A stretch of DNA of 28,594 bases from JAXHUA01 sp034189695. GTDB lineage: Bacteria > Chloroflexota > Dehalococcoidia > E44-bin15. The stretch is from the NCBI GenBank assembly GCA_034189695.1, contig JAXHUA010000041.1:1-28594 (forward strand), in the 5' to 3' direction. Each line of letters starts with the position of its first letter. Positions within the stretch are counted from its first letter, which is position 1. Positions 15,422 through 23,446 of this stretch are shown here, piece by piece. The notes beneath the pieces are model-generated. The model worked only from the letters and a program-made list of their open reading frames with translations. It was not told the origin of the DNA and made no database searches. The position numbers and the translations under genes are program-made.

Positions 15422-16624
15422 TCAGAGTATAGCCCCCTCCTCTTTCATTGCGATTATGTCATCCCACGAATAGCCCAGCTCTATCAGAACCTCCTCGGTA
15501 TGCTGACCGAGTTCTGGAGCGACGCCCTCCGGGCTACCCGGCGTCTCACTGAGGTCGAGGTTCACTCCCACCACCTGGACCTTGCCGGCCTGTGGGTGGT
15601 CCAGGGTGACCAGATACTCGTTCTCCAGAACCTGCGGGTCCGAGACCAGCTCGGGGAAGTGCCTCACCGGAGACCAGGGGAAGCTGTGCTTATCAAACAG
15701 GGCGACCCACTCGCTCTGGGTCTTCGTCCGGAACGCCTCGTCGAAAATGGCTATGAGTGCTTCACCGTTCTCACGCCTCAGCTCGGTCGTGGCGAACCTC
15801 GGGTCGTCCAGCAGGTGCTCCACCCGCAGTGTCTGGCATAGCTCTGGCCACGCCCGGTAGTCCGGTAGAGCAGCCATCTGTATCCACCTCTTGTCCTTGG
15901 TCTCGTACAGGGCGTAAAAAGGAATATCCTGGTTATGAGGCATCCCAAACATATTCTTCCCCGCGTGTATCGAAGCGTCGACACAGCAGGATGCGACCTT
16001 CATGAAGGCGCCAAGTAGCGACGTATGCACCATCTGGCCCTTTCCCGTCCGCTCTCGATGGTACAGAGCAAGTGCGATGCCATATGCCAGAAGGGTTGCC
16101 GCAGTGTAGTCACCAAAGGCCGGTGGGCACACAGGAGGGCGTGACTCTGCGTCAGCGAACGTTGTCACCAGTCCCGATCCAGCGTAGCCGGTCACTTCAA
16201 ACGCACCCCTATCCCGGGCAGGCCCCTTCAGGCCCCATCCCGTGCCGATGGCGTATATCAGCCTCGGATTGAGCTTGGAAAGGGTATCGTAGTCCATTCC
16301 CAAACGTTCAAGCCCGCCCAGCCTGAAGTTGGTGACGAAGACGTCCGCCCCTTCGACGAGGCGGTACACCGCCTGGCGCGCCCTGTCATGGCGCAGGTCA
16401 ATGGCGAGGCTCTTCTTACCTCGATGCACCTGCTCGAAGTAAGCGTTGAAATCGTCCATCGGCACCCCGCGCAGGCCCTTCTCCCCACGCAGCGGCTCAC
16501 CGCCCTCGGGGTTCTCTATCTTGATTACCTCAGCCCCCATCTCCACCAGGTACTGGGAAGCGCGGGGGCCGAACGCGTAGAGCGTGAAGTCGACAACCTT
16601 GATACCTTCGAGAGGTCCACTCAT
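15422..16624 (-). CDS. Family III (CaiB/BaiF-type) CoA-transferase, copy 1 of a tandem pair
   Basis: 400 aa, with the same order of motifs as its downstream paralogue: PLEGIKVVDFTLYAFGPRAS at the start, MDYDTLSKLNPRLIYAIG, PPAFGD with the catalytic aspartate at 172, and GQHTEEVLIELGYSWDDI near the end. Start ATG 16624 follows AAGGAG by 10 nt. Similarity between the two copies runs over their full length, so they arose by tandem duplication. Family III enzymes with two subunits exist, so the pair may form one heteromeric enzyme or have diverged in substrate. No decarboxylase, dehydratase or racemase gene adjoins them. The 273-nt gap upstream shows no strong promoter to me; transcription may continue from the small gene at 17221. 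Confidence 0.9.
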   Translation of the reverse strand: MSGPLEGIKVVDFTLYAFGPRASQYLVEMGAEVIKIENPEGGEPLRGEKGLRGVPMDDFNAYFEQVHRGKKSLAIDLRHDRARQAVYRLVEGADVFVTNFRLGGLERLGMDYDTLSKLNPRLIYAIGTGWGLKGPARDRGAFEVTGYAGSGLVTTFADAESRPPVCPPAFGDYTAATLLAYGIALALYHRERTGKGQMVHTSLLGAFMKVASCCVDASIHAGKNMFGMPHNQDIPFYALYETKDKRWIQMAALPDYRAWPELCQTLRVEHLLDDPRFATTELRRENGEALIAIFDEAFRTKTQSEWVALFDKHSFPWSPVRHFPELVSDPQVLENEYLVTLDHPQAGKVQVVGVNLDLSETPGSPEGVAPELGQHTEEVLIELGYSWDDIIAMKEEGAIL

Positions 16625-16897
16625 GTACTTCCTGCTCCTTTCCGCTGTGCTCTCTTCATCCCCGCAACCATCGTCCTCTCACCTGCATCCAACCAGCCCT
16701 CAGTCTTCACCCCTCTCACTCATTGACGCCAGCCTTCGATACGCCGTGTCCTCGGTACATAGGGGCATAGTTTTGTGCAGCCGTTGCCTCGGGCTCTCTG
16801 AGGGATCCGGCCACTCGTTGCCTTGCGGATATCCCGGGGTGGCGGAGGTTAGCCAGCCGAAGACAGTAGTCACTCAAGAGGCCTATGTCACGAAGCG

Positions 16898-17221
16898 TCA
16901 GTAGGGAGTCCGCTCATTGTCGTAATGCATGTCGATGAAAGCAACGTACTCATCGAGAAGGGCGGCAGCTCCACCGCCATCCCCCCTCGTCATTGCGTCA
17001 ATGGCCTTCTGTAGGATATCGATCTCCATGTCCACCAATGAGGATATGTTGCAGAGGTTACCGACGCACGAGCCCTGGTCAGCACGCCACAAGTGTGATT
17101 CCTTCATCTCGATCAGCTTCCGCAAGTCGGCGATGCATTCCTCCCTCGTCCTGGGGTCACCAAGCCTGTCCTTGGCGGCAGCCATGGCCCGCTCGACGTC
17201 CTCCTTGTCCATCATCAGCAT
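16898..17221 (-). CDS. Small helical protein, function unknown
   Basis: 107 aa, not recognised. It looks mostly helical: charged helix DKEDVERAMAAAKDRLG, then DLRKLIEMKESHLWRA, then a C-x4-C pair in SCVGNLC, then SLVDMEIDILQKAIDAM. There is no signal peptide or membrane segment. The ATG at 17221 has AGGGGG 6-7 nt upstream, and a strong promoter lies at 17275-17303, so the gene is probably real. It follows the C_GCAxxG_C_C gene by 105 nt on the same strand. The two cysteines and that neighbour hint at a redox or metal-linked role; this is speculation. It could also be a small regulator or partner of the CoA-transferases downstream. Confidence 0.7.
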   Translation of the reverse strand: MLMMDKEDVERAMAAAKDRLGDPRTREECIADLRKLIEMKESHLWRADQGSCVGNLCNISSLVDMEIDILQKAIDAMTRGDGGGAAALLDEYVAFIDMHYDNERTPY

Positions 17222-17274
17222 TGTTTTCCCCCTTCATACCCACGCGCCAAGGTAGTATCAAGGCGCTTGAAACC

Positions 17275-17303
17275 ATTATATGGGCATTCGATGGTCCTGC
17301 CAA
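17275..17303 (-). promoter_or_regulatory. Strong candidate sigma-70 promoter upstream of the 107-aa gene
   Basis: On the minus strand TTGGCA (17298-17303, 5 of 6) and a perfect TATAAT (17275-17280) are 17 bp apart. It predicts a leader of about 47 nt to the ATG at 17221, and could also feed the two CoA-transferase genes. Confidence 0.65.
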
Positions 17304-17326
17304 GGCCGACACCTGCAGCCTCAGCA

Positions 17327-17842
17327 TCACCTCTGAGGGTTCTTCTCAGTCTCCTCCAGAATAATCCGGACCACGAGCCTGGCTGTCTCGCCAACCAGGT
17401 CTGAGCAGTGGTCGAACATTCCGAACTCCCTTGCCTCTTGCAGCTCACCGGGATCATAGAGGTTGAAGGTCCTGCCCATCAGCCGTGTCTGAATGTCATA
17501 GCACCGGCACGTGCCGTACCTGGCAACGAACTCGTCATGCAGCCTCTTACACAGCAGATAGGACTGCAACGGCTTCAACATGTCGCTGAAATCCTGTCTC
17601 TCCCGCCCAAACACATAGCCGATGGCCAGGGCCGCACCATTGAGAGCCCCACACGCACCGTCGCCGGTCAACCCAAGCCCGTCCGCGAGGCCGCTCGCTG
17701 AGCGGAAGACGTCCTCGTTCCACATGCCCAGCGCCTCAAACACCGCAGCAAGCGTCGTCTGAGCGCATCCGGTGCACTCCATCTCGTACTTCTTACCCAG
17801 GTCAAAGGCCTTCTGACAGGTCCGCTCGATAGAGTCAGCCAT
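17327..17842 (-). CDS. C_GCAxxG_C_C family putative redox protein
   Basis: 171 aa. The family is named for its cysteine motif and is common in anaerobes; it is thought to be redox-active or cofactor-binding, with no settled reaction. The motif is seen as C23-T-G-C26-A-Q-T-T, so the usual glycine after the two variable residues is threonine. Then come GDGACGALNGAALAIG with C64, LLCKRLHDEF with C98, YGTCRC with C112 and C114, and DHCSDLV with C146. There is no signal peptide. The ATG at 17842 is preceded by GGAGGTGG. A TATAAT box lies about 40 nt upstream. The neighbouring 107-aa gene also has a cysteine pair. Confidence 0.88.
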   Translation of the reverse strand: MADSIERTCQKAFDLGKKYEMECTGCAQTTLAAVFEALGMWNEDVFRSASGLADGLGLTGDGACGALNGAALAIGYVFGRERQDFSDMLKPLQSYLLCKRLHDEFVARYGTCRCYDIQTRLMGRTFNLYDPGELQEAREFGMFDHCSDLVGETARLVVRIILEETEKNPQR

Positions 17843-17882
17843 TCCACCTCCGGCTTACACTGAATCACACCCGACTGTCACG

Positions 17883-17888
17883 ATTATA
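17883..17888 (-). promoter_or_regulatory. Candidate -10 box (TATAAT) for the C_GCAxxG_C_C gene
   Basis: A perfect TATAAT on the minus strand lies 41 nt from the ATG at 17842, giving a leader of about 34 nt. No good -35 box is seen at 16-18 bp. Confidence 0.4.
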
Positions 17889-18047
17889 CGCAGAGCAGCG
17901 CCCGACTGGCCGGCATGTCACGCGCACGCAACCGACCTGTGCCCGCGCATGACCCCGAGCACGTCCCGCCACGCTCGCAGCCGACTCCCGGCTCCTCCCT
18001 GGCAGCTCCCGAATCGCGAGCCGGTCAACACTCCGCCGCAGAGACGG

Positions 18048-18248
18048 TCAACTGATACGCGCCCTTCTGCTGATGGCTGCCGCAAGGGGCGCGATGACCA
18101 GCCAGACGGCTATTGTGATGACCATCGCGTTCACATAGTCTATCCTCCCCACACCCACCCAGGGCGCGACCAGGTTCCAGAAGACCCACGTGAACAGGGA
18201 ACTCAGGAAGAAACCGACGATCGCCGTCGGAATCGCGAAATACCCCAT
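18048..18248 (-). CDS. Small two-helix membrane protein
   Basis: 66 aa with two hydrophobic segments: about 4-31 (FAIPTAIVGFFLSSLFTWVFW) and about 40-58 (NAMVITIAVWLVIAPLAAAI), ending in a basic tail RRARIS. No named family is recognised. GGGAGGT stands 8 nt before the ATG, supporting a real gene. It sits between the C_GCAxxG_C_C gene and another small membrane protein, all on the minus strand, and is probably part of the same transcript as the FAD oxidoreductase upstream. Confidence 0.6.
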   Translation of the reverse strand: MGYFAIPTAIVGFFLSSLFTWVFWNLVAPWVGVGRIDYVNAMVITIAVWLVIAPLAAAISRRARIS

Positions 18249-18375
18249 GACATACCTCCCTCAACAGTATGAATGAACGTCCGTGCTCCGCCGCTGGCGT
18301 CACTTCTCGATCTCGCCCCTCTACCCTCTTCCCCCGCCCGACCTGCCGGGCCAAGCCGTCCCGGGATGGCTCTGG

Positions 18376-18747
18376 TCACTCCCTCGCGGTCTCGAAGTAC
18401 TCCCGCACCTCGGGCTTCGTCAGGTATATCAGGACCAGAACACCAATGACCGTTCCCACCGGGACCCACGCCAGCGTAACCGCCGAGTGCACGATACTGA
18501 GGATTCGTGCCCACTCCATGTCTTTCAGCAAGCCTATGCCCCCGGCCAGAGCCAGCCCGGTGTAGCACAGCAACACCACCAGGGGTATGCTGAGCACGAA
18601 AAGGGCGGCTGCCGTTGACGGGGTGTCCATCCACACCATCCCGGGAAAGGCAAAGGCGAGAATGCACACCACCCCGACAAACGCCCCAAAAGCGGTCACA
18701 AACTCCCACACGGCTATCAGCACGAGCAAATCAGGTCTCTTCTTCAT
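18376..18747 (-). CDS. Small four-helix membrane protein
   Basis: 123 aa with about four hydrophobic segments, starting MKKRPDLLVLIAVWEFV and including VVCILAFAFPG, a segment around LSIPLVVLLCYTGLA, and WVPVGTVIGVLVLIYL, with a charged end KPEVREYFETARE. The layout resembles small multi-helix inner-membrane proteins of unknown role. The ATG at 18747 has GGAGGAG nearby, so the longer open frame back to 18831 is not needed. It lies 94 nt downstream of the CrtI-like gene and probably shares its transcript. Confidence 0.65.
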   Translation of the reverse strand: MKKRPDLLVLIAVWEFVTAFGAFVGVVCILAFAFPGMVWMDTPSTAAALFVLSIPLVVLLCYTGLALAGGIGLLKDMEWARILSIVHSAVTLAWVPVGTVIGVLVLIYLTKPEVREYFETARE

Positions 18748-18841
18748 TCCTCTCTCCTCCGATGCCCTCACTTGTCTACCTCTCGTGGTAGGCACGCACA
18801 GTCCGGCTGCCGGCCTGCCCGCAGGTATCACGCGCTCCGAT

Positions 18842-20341
18842 TCAGGGAACCGTCGTGGTGAACGTCCTGCCGTCCCGCTCGCACATCATCCTGACGACAT
18901 TACGGCCGGACATGGCCGCCGGCGGCACGCCACCACCCGGCTCCACCCACTGGCCGGCCATGTAGAAGTTGTCGAGCCCCGGCAGTGTCTTGCTCATGCC
19001 CCCACTCATCGTCATGCCCATCGTCTTGGTGGTTATCAGCCAGCCCTCAAAAGACCCCCTCCAGTTCCCCGTCAAGCGCTCGTACGTCATCGGCGTGGCC
19101 ACGTCCACCATTTCGATCTGGTCTCTGAGCCCCGGGAATCGCCTTTCCAGCTGCTCGATGACAGCGCCGGCCACCTCCTCTTTCTCGGCCTTGTACGCAT
19201 TGCGGTCCGCGTTAAGCCCGTTCCAGTACTCGTAGTCCGACTCGATTAGTACCGCCAGCACCGATTTCCCTGGCGGCGCCAGCGTCGGGTCGTAGCAATA
19301 GTGCCTGACGCCGAGCTGAGTGCGCTCCTTCTCTGCGATCCGCACCGCCGGCTCCAGCGGGAAAGCTACCGAGTGTGGTTCTCCAGAGAGGTCGCGCGCC
19401 ACTCCCAGTGACACCTGTATTAACGGCGGGAAGATAGGCAGCTCCTCGTAGTAGCCCCGCACGGTGTCGTCGACATATCTCCCGTCAAGCATGTGAAAAA
19501 TGGTCGCGTGACCGTCGGCGGCCGAAATCACCATGTCCGCTCTGTGTTCTTCACCGTCATCGACACGTACCCCCACAGCGGAATCGCCCTCCACAAGTAT
19601 CTTGTCCACCCGGGACCTATAGTCTATCTTGCCCCCCAACCCCAAGTAGCGCCTCTCGATGGCGCGAGAGAACTCCGCCGAGCCCCCAATGGGATAGCCT
19701 GCATCCCGCCTGTGCATCCACGCCAGGGTCAGCAGCAGTGCCGACACGGGGCAGTCGGGCATGTCAAAGAGCTGTGCAAAGCTCCACCGCAGGAAGGGAC
19801 TGGCGAAGCGCTCAGCGAAGTCCTGAACCGTCATACTGCTGTACTTCGCCAGCGCCTCGAAGAGGGCCGTCAGTTCCGCCTGTGTCGCAGCGTCAGGAGG
19901 CGCCTGGTCTGGCACGTCCAGCGGCATGTCCACCGCAGCCATTGTCCGGATGGCCTGGCACATCTCCTCGATGGGCTCGTGGTCCCCTGGCGCCAGTCTC
20001 TTCATGTGGTCCTCCTGTTGGTCTACGTTGGTGTAGACGATGAAGACGTCTCCCCCCACTCCCTCGATGCGCACGAACTCTTCGTGGTCCACCATCTGTC
20101 GCCCCTGGGTGGCACCCAGTTCCTCCCACAGACGGTTCATGCTGCTCCCCTGCTTCGAACCGACGAGCCAGTGAAGGCACCCATCAATGGTGTACCCTTT
20201 TCGCTTCCATGAGGTGCACAGACCTCCGGGGGATGCATGCATCTCGAGTATTCTGGTCCTGTAGCCATTCATCTGCCCGTAGCATCCAGCCGCCAGGCCT
20301 GCAATACCGCCGCCTATAATTATTATCGGCCTCTCTGCCAT
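18842..20341 (-). CDS. CrtI-like NAD(P)/FAD-dependent oxidoreductase (phytoene desaturase/carotenoid isomerase type)
   Basis: 499 aa. The dinucleotide motif IIIIGGGIAGLAAG is at 5-18, followed by the second glycine motif PGGLCTSWKRKGYTIDG. The C-terminal FAD segment LPGLDNFYMAGQWVEPGGGVPPA is near 450-475. These are hallmarks of the phytoene desaturase/CrtISO/retinol saturase group, which desaturate, isomerise or saturate polyprenoid chains. True CrtI genes normally sit with phytoene synthase, which is absent here, so the substrate may be another lipid. The ATG at 20341 has GGAGGT 6 nt upstream. The same-strand set includes a flavodoxin, which could supply electrons, and a glycosyltransferase similar to those that act on carotenoids. 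Membrane association is likely by family, without a clear transmembrane helix. Confidence 0.85.
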   Translation of the reverse strand: MAERPIIIIGGGIAGLAAGCYGQMNGYRTRILEMHASPGGLCTSWKRKGYTIDGCLHWLVGSKQGSSMNRLWEELGATQGRQMVDHEEFVRIEGVGGDVFIVYTNVDQQEDHMKRLAPGDHEPIEEMCQAIRTMAAVDMPLDVPDQAPPDAATQAELTALFEALAKYSSMTVQDFAERFASPFLRWSFAQLFDMPDCPVSALLLTLAWMHRRDAGYPIGGSAEFSRAIERRYLGLGGKIDYRSRVDKILVEGDSAVGVRVDDGEEHRADMVISAADGHATIFHMLDGRYVDDTVRGYYEELPIFPPLIQVSLGVARDLSGEPHSVAFPLEPAVRIAEKERTQLGVRHYCYDPTLAPPGKSVLAVLIESDYEYWNGLNADRNAYKAEKEEVAGAVIEQLERRFPGLRDQIEMVDVATPMTYERLTGNWRGSFEGWLITTKTMGMTMSGGMSKTLPGLDNFYMAGQWVEPGGGVPPAAMSGRNVVRMMCERDGRTFTTTVP

Positions 20342-20479
20342 TTCGTGACCTCCGTCAGACTACGCTGTCAATATGGGCTCTGGTGCCCCCTGACCTTCGC
20401 CCGTCGCCCATGGAAATCGACCCGGTCTGTCGGGCGGCCCCACTTCCCCCACGGCCCCGGCCCACGCATTCCCCTGCCC

Positions 20480-20668
20480 CTAGGGCTCCGCCGGAATGAC
20501 AATGGCGAGAACCAGGTAGACCAGCAACCCGGTTAGCCCCAGGAGCAGCGTCAGCGCCGCGACGACCCTGATGACCGTAGGGTCGATGTTCAGATAGTAA
20601 CCCAGGCCACCGCAGACACCGAAGATCATTCTATTGCCTCTGCTCCGGTAGAGCCTTCTCTCCATCAT
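20480..20668 (-). CDS. PspC-domain membrane protein
   Basis: 62 aa, almost entirely a PspC domain: RLYRSRGNRMIFGVCGGLGYYLNIDPTVIRV followed by one hydrophobic helix (ALTLLLGLTGLLVYLVLAIVIP). PspC proteins sense or respond to membrane stress in the phage-shock response; short single-domain forms are common outside Enterobacteria. The start has two adjacent ATGs with GGAGGGG just before. No PspA or PspF gene is near. It lies between the flavodoxin and CrtI-like genes on the same strand, consistent with an envelope theme. Confidence 0.85.
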   Translation of the reverse strand: MMERRLYRSRGNRMIFGVCGGLGYYLNIDPTVIRVVAALTLLLGLTGLLVYLVLAIVIPAEP

Positions 20669-20808
20669 TCCCCTCCAAAGACGGCCAACGCAGCCAGACC
20701 CCTCGCGCCCCTACCCAACCAGCGGCCCACGCCCAGACCTTCACGTCTATGGGAACGGTCACATTGGCAGTCGCTCTGCATCGCTACCCGCCGAAGCCTG
20801 CCCCCATG

Positions 20809-21324
20809 TTACGCCTCGGCCAGCATACTTCGAGCGAACTCCCGGGCAGTCCGCTCATCCTCAGCGTTGGGATGAGCGTCGAGTTCCTGCATGTCCCTCT
20901 CCCACTGCTCGTCGGACACGCCCTTGTTCTCCTTGACGACCGGCCGTATCGGAGGCGCGAGACGCCCACGGCAGTCAAAACACCCACACAGGACTATTCG
21001 CTTGGCCTTGGCCGCGTTCGCAAAAGACGGAACGCACATGTGGAAGTCCTCCGGTTCATATCCCGCGTGTGTCACAAAGCCGGCCACCTTGAATCTGGGC
21101 GACTTGGGCATCTTCGCCAGGAACTCTTTCACCGCAGCCGACAGGTCCCCCACGTGTGTGGGAGAACCGACGAAGACGATATCGTAATCGTCGAGACTGC
21201 CCAGATCGACCTCTCCGATCTTCTTCAACTCCGACTCTTCCGTCCTCGACGCCTCCTCATGTATCGCTTGCGCGACCTTCTCTGTGTTCCCGGTCTGACT
21301 GAAATAGGATACGAGCACTCTCAT
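20809..21324 (-). CDS. Flavodoxin-family protein
   Basis: 171 aa. The FMN phosphate loop YFSQTGNTEKVA lies at about 7-18, and FVGSPTHVGDLSAAVKEFL (about 50-70) provides the second flavin loop. The final part, VLCGCFDCRGRL and WERDMQELDAHPNAEDERTAREFA, resembles the C-terminal tail of stand-alone flavodoxin-like proteins. Flavodoxins carry low-potential electrons. The ATG at 21324 has GGGGGTG close upstream; a GTG two codons earlier is possible. It probably serves a nearby oxidoreductase, such as the CrtI-like enzyme, but this is inference. The 250-nt region upstream contains a large inverted repeat. Confidence 0.88.
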   Translation of the reverse strand: MRVLVSYFSQTGNTEKVAQAIHEEASRTEESELKKIGEVDLGSLDDYDIVFVGSPTHVGDLSAAVKEFLAKMPKSPRFKVAGFVTHAGYEPEDFHMCVPSFANAAKAKRIVLCGCFDCRGRLAPPIRPVVKENKGVSDEQWERDMQELDAHPNAEDERTAREFARSMLAEA

Positions 21325-21416
21325 GTGCACCCCCGTTTCCAGCGTCGCTGTTGGCAGTCAGCCTTATTGAAGCCAACCCCCTGCCCTCCTTATCCAAAGC
21401 CGGAAGCGACACGATA

Positions 21417-21474
21417 CCGCGAGTCAGGTGTCGTGCGCAAGCCTCTGAAGGTCATACGAGCGCCTGACTCGCGG
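21417..21474. repeat. 12-bp perfect inverted repeat with alternative pairing
   Basis: CCGCGAGTCAGG (21417-21428) and CCTGACTCGCGG (21463-21474) are perfectly complementary; two further base pairs extend the stem inward. A competing small stem, CGACAC with GTGTCG (about 21408-21413 and 21428-21433), uses part of the left arm, so the two folds are mutually exclusive. It lies between the glycosyltransferase stop and the flavodoxin start, both on the minus strand. There is no T-tract. Confidence 0.5.
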
Positions 21475-21574
21475 AAGCTACTACTCCGTTGAGCCCATCA
21501 ATCCCGATAAGCTTGGTTCCCCTCGGCAGCCGAACCGCCGACAACACATCCTGCAACACTGGGCCATATCACAC

Positions 21575-22747
21575 TCATTTCCACTCCACCGCTTGGCTTT
21601 CGTCAGCGCAGCCACCCACTCCGTAAACACGCCGCTTCCAGCGCACGCGACCACCCACAATCCTCAGAGCCGCAGCATACAGCGTCGCCACGAACAGAAA
21701 TGAGAAGCCAAACGGGTGCAATACAGTCGAAATCACGGGCTCCTTAAAACGTCGGTCAACAAGCCAGCGCATCAGGAGGATAGCGCCAACCTGAAACAGG
21801 ACAATTCCCCTCACCACCAGGTCACCTGTGCCCACCACCAACACGTTCCACAAGGAGTAGAACGGCACGAGGAAGAAGACGTACCCAGCCGCAATCATCC
21901 CCACCAGCCCTGCCGGCGTCAGAATCGCTACTGCATATAGCGATCTGACAAGCCCCTCCCACATCGCCCACACACTGCGGTACATGTTGCATGACACCAC
22001 CGCTGACAGGTCAATGGCCACATGCCGCCCACCATGCCGGCATGTCTCGATCCCAAGCCATACATCCTCCAGTAGCTTTGACCTTATACCCTCATGTCCG
22101 CCAATCCGCCAGTACTCATCCGTGGGAAAGAGGAGAAACTGGCCAATCGCCAGCGACGGTTTGGGCATGCGGCAGCGCTGGAGCCACCATATTGGCATCC
22201 AGCCCATTACAATGAAGTAGATGGTTGGTATCGCCACCTTCTGCGGCAGGGTACTCTTGAGCTGCCTCGGGAATCCAGAGAGGAGCGATGCCTTCAGGTG
22301 CAAGGCGAGCGAGAGCACGCCGCGAAGCATTCCGGGGCCATGCACAGTATCGGCATCCACAAACAGCAGCCACGAACCACGGGCCATCGTGGCAAGCTGA
22401 TGGCAGGCGTAAGGCTTCCCAGCCCAACCCTCAGGAAGCGGCTCCCCTCGCACCAATCGAATACGGCTGTCATCTGCCGCCATCCGGCTCACAATGCCCG
22501 CCGTGCCGTGCGACGAGCCGTCGTCGAGCACCAGTATCTCATAGCTGGGGTAGTCCTGCTCCCGGAGTGACTGAGGGCACTTCTCTATGTCCGCCTCTTC
22601 GTCTCTGGCCGGGATCAAGACCGACACGAGCGGTGCTGGCTCAGCAATCGCCGCGTTGGCTGACGGTCTCTTGAGGGCCCTCAGATTGAGGACAAGACTG
22701 AGTATGAAGACAACGAGGCCTGAAGCAATGACGATGTGGTATGCCAT
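21575..22747 (-). CDS. Membrane glycosyltransferase family 2 protein (CrtQ/CruC-like)
   Basis: 390 aa. An N-terminal hydrophobic helix (about 5-22) precedes a GT-A domain: SVLIPARDEE (42-51), LDDGS (74-78), FVDADT with the metal-binding DAD (131-133), and LLEDVWLG with the putative catalytic aspartate near 229. Several C-terminal hydrophobic helices (about 270-370) anchor it. The order and the GWAGKPYAC segment resemble processive-like lipid glycosyltransferases such as the 4,4'-diaponeurosporenoate and hydroxychlorobactene glucosyltransferases. A glycolipid or carotenoid glycoside product is thus likely. It starts 23 nt after the PlsY-like gene, with GGGGTGAG before the ATG, so the two form an operon. 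Sugar donor and acceptor are unknown. Confidence 0.88.
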   Translation of the reverse strand: MAYHIVIASGLVVFILSLVLNLRALKRPSANAAIAEPAPLVSVLIPARDEEADIEKCPQSLREQDYPSYEILVLDDGSSHGTAGIVSRMAADDSRIRLVRGEPLPEGWAGKPYACHQLATMARGSWLLFVDADTVHGPGMLRGVLSLALHLKASLLSGFPRQLKSTLPQKVAIPTIYFIVMGWMPIWWLQRCRMPKPSLAIGQFLLFPTDEYWRIGGHEGIRSKLLEDVWLGIETCRHGGRHVAIDLSAVVSCNMYRSVWAMWEGLVRSLYAVAILTPAGLVGMIAAGYVFFLVPFYSLWNVLVVGTGDLVVRGIVLFQVGAILLMRWLVDRRFKEPVISTVLHPFGFSFLFVATLYAAALRIVGGRVRWKRRVYGVGGCADESQAVEWK

Positions 22748-22770
22748 GACTCACCCCTACGGCCCGCAGC

Positions 22771-23397
22771 CTATGTCTCCCGCTTCCTCGTTTGAAGCCA
22801 GCCTACCAGGCGACCATTGACTCCGGGGAGGGTGCGCAACTCCCGGCCGTGCTTGAGAATGAACACGGCCGCCACACATAGCATGAACAGTGGTTCCCAT
22901 AGTCTGCCTCCCATGACCATCAGGGAGGCCATCGTGCCCACTGAAGCCAGCGTCACCGTCCACGCATTGCCACGCAAGAAGAAGAAACCCAGCAGTGTGA
23001 ACAGGACAAATAGAAACAGTATCTCGTGCTGGGGAAGCGCCAGCATGACGCCGAAGGTGACTGCAATAGCCTTCCCACCCCTGAAGCGAAGAAAAGGCGA
23101 GAAGGCGTGGCCGAGAACCGCACTCACGGCGACCACCATCACCGCATGCACCGGCAGGTGGAACACGAGGTGCGCCATGGCGACGAACGGCACCCCTTTC
23201 CCCACATCCAGAGCCAGTGCAGCGGAGCCCAGTTTCCGGCCTCCGGCCCTGAACACGTTGGCTGCGCCAGGGTTGCCGTCTCCGTACTCTCTGATGTCGC
23301 GGCGTAGGCACCAGCGACCGAGCCAGACGGAGAGCGGGCAGGCCCCGAGCCAGAAAGCGCAGAATGCCAACAGCCCGCCGTAGTAAGTCGCCGCCAC
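22771..23397 (-). CDS. plsY: PlsY-like glycerol-3-phosphate acyltransferase
   Basis: 208 aa from a GTG at 23397 with GAGGG 7 nt upstream; a GTG at 23415 is the longest option. PlsY uses acyl-phosphate to acylate glycerol-3-phosphate in the inner membrane, the first step of phospholipid synthesis. Motif 1 appears as GACPLSVWLG, motif 2 as GDGNPGAANVFRAGG (about 39-53), and motif 3 as GHAFSPFLRFRGGKAIAVTFG (about 96-116), where many PlsY proteins have GGKGVAT. About five hydrophobic helices are present. Usual length is 190-220 aa. It is the first gene of an operon with the glycosyltransferase, under a clear promoter. The altered motif 3 may mean a paralogue with a different acceptor, perhaps acylating the glycosylated lipid. 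Confidence 0.82.
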   Translation of the reverse strand: MAATYYGGLLAFCAFWLGACPLSVWLGRWCLRRDIREYGDGNPGAANVFRAGGRKLGSAALALDVGKGVPFVAMAHLVFHLPVHAVMVVAVSAVLGHAFSPFLRFRGGKAIAVTFGVMLALPQHEILFLFVLFTLLGFFFLRGNAWTVTLASVGTMASLMVMGGRLWEPLFMLCVAAVFILKHGRELRTLPGVNGRLVGWLQTRKRET

Positions 23398-23446
23398 TTT
23401 AATACCCTCAAACACCCCACCGGGCTACCCGGCGAAGGTCGGATGT

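Noticed and set aside
14492..15841. 449-aa open frame on the plus strand
   Set aside because: Antisense to both CoA-transferase genes, whose family motifs are clear; no motif or proper ribosome binding site of its own.
14099..16624. Loss of the catalytic aspartate in the CoA-transferases (VHTSLL where some relatives have VDxxM)
   Set aside because: The catalytic residue equivalent to Asp169 of formyl-CoA transferase is in the GD motif (PPALGD, PPAFGD), which both copies keep; the histidine is elsewhere.
20367..20372. TTGACA on the minus strand upstream of the CrtI-like gene
   Set aside because: The matching -10 position would fall in the ribosome binding site and start of the gene, with no -10-like sequence there.
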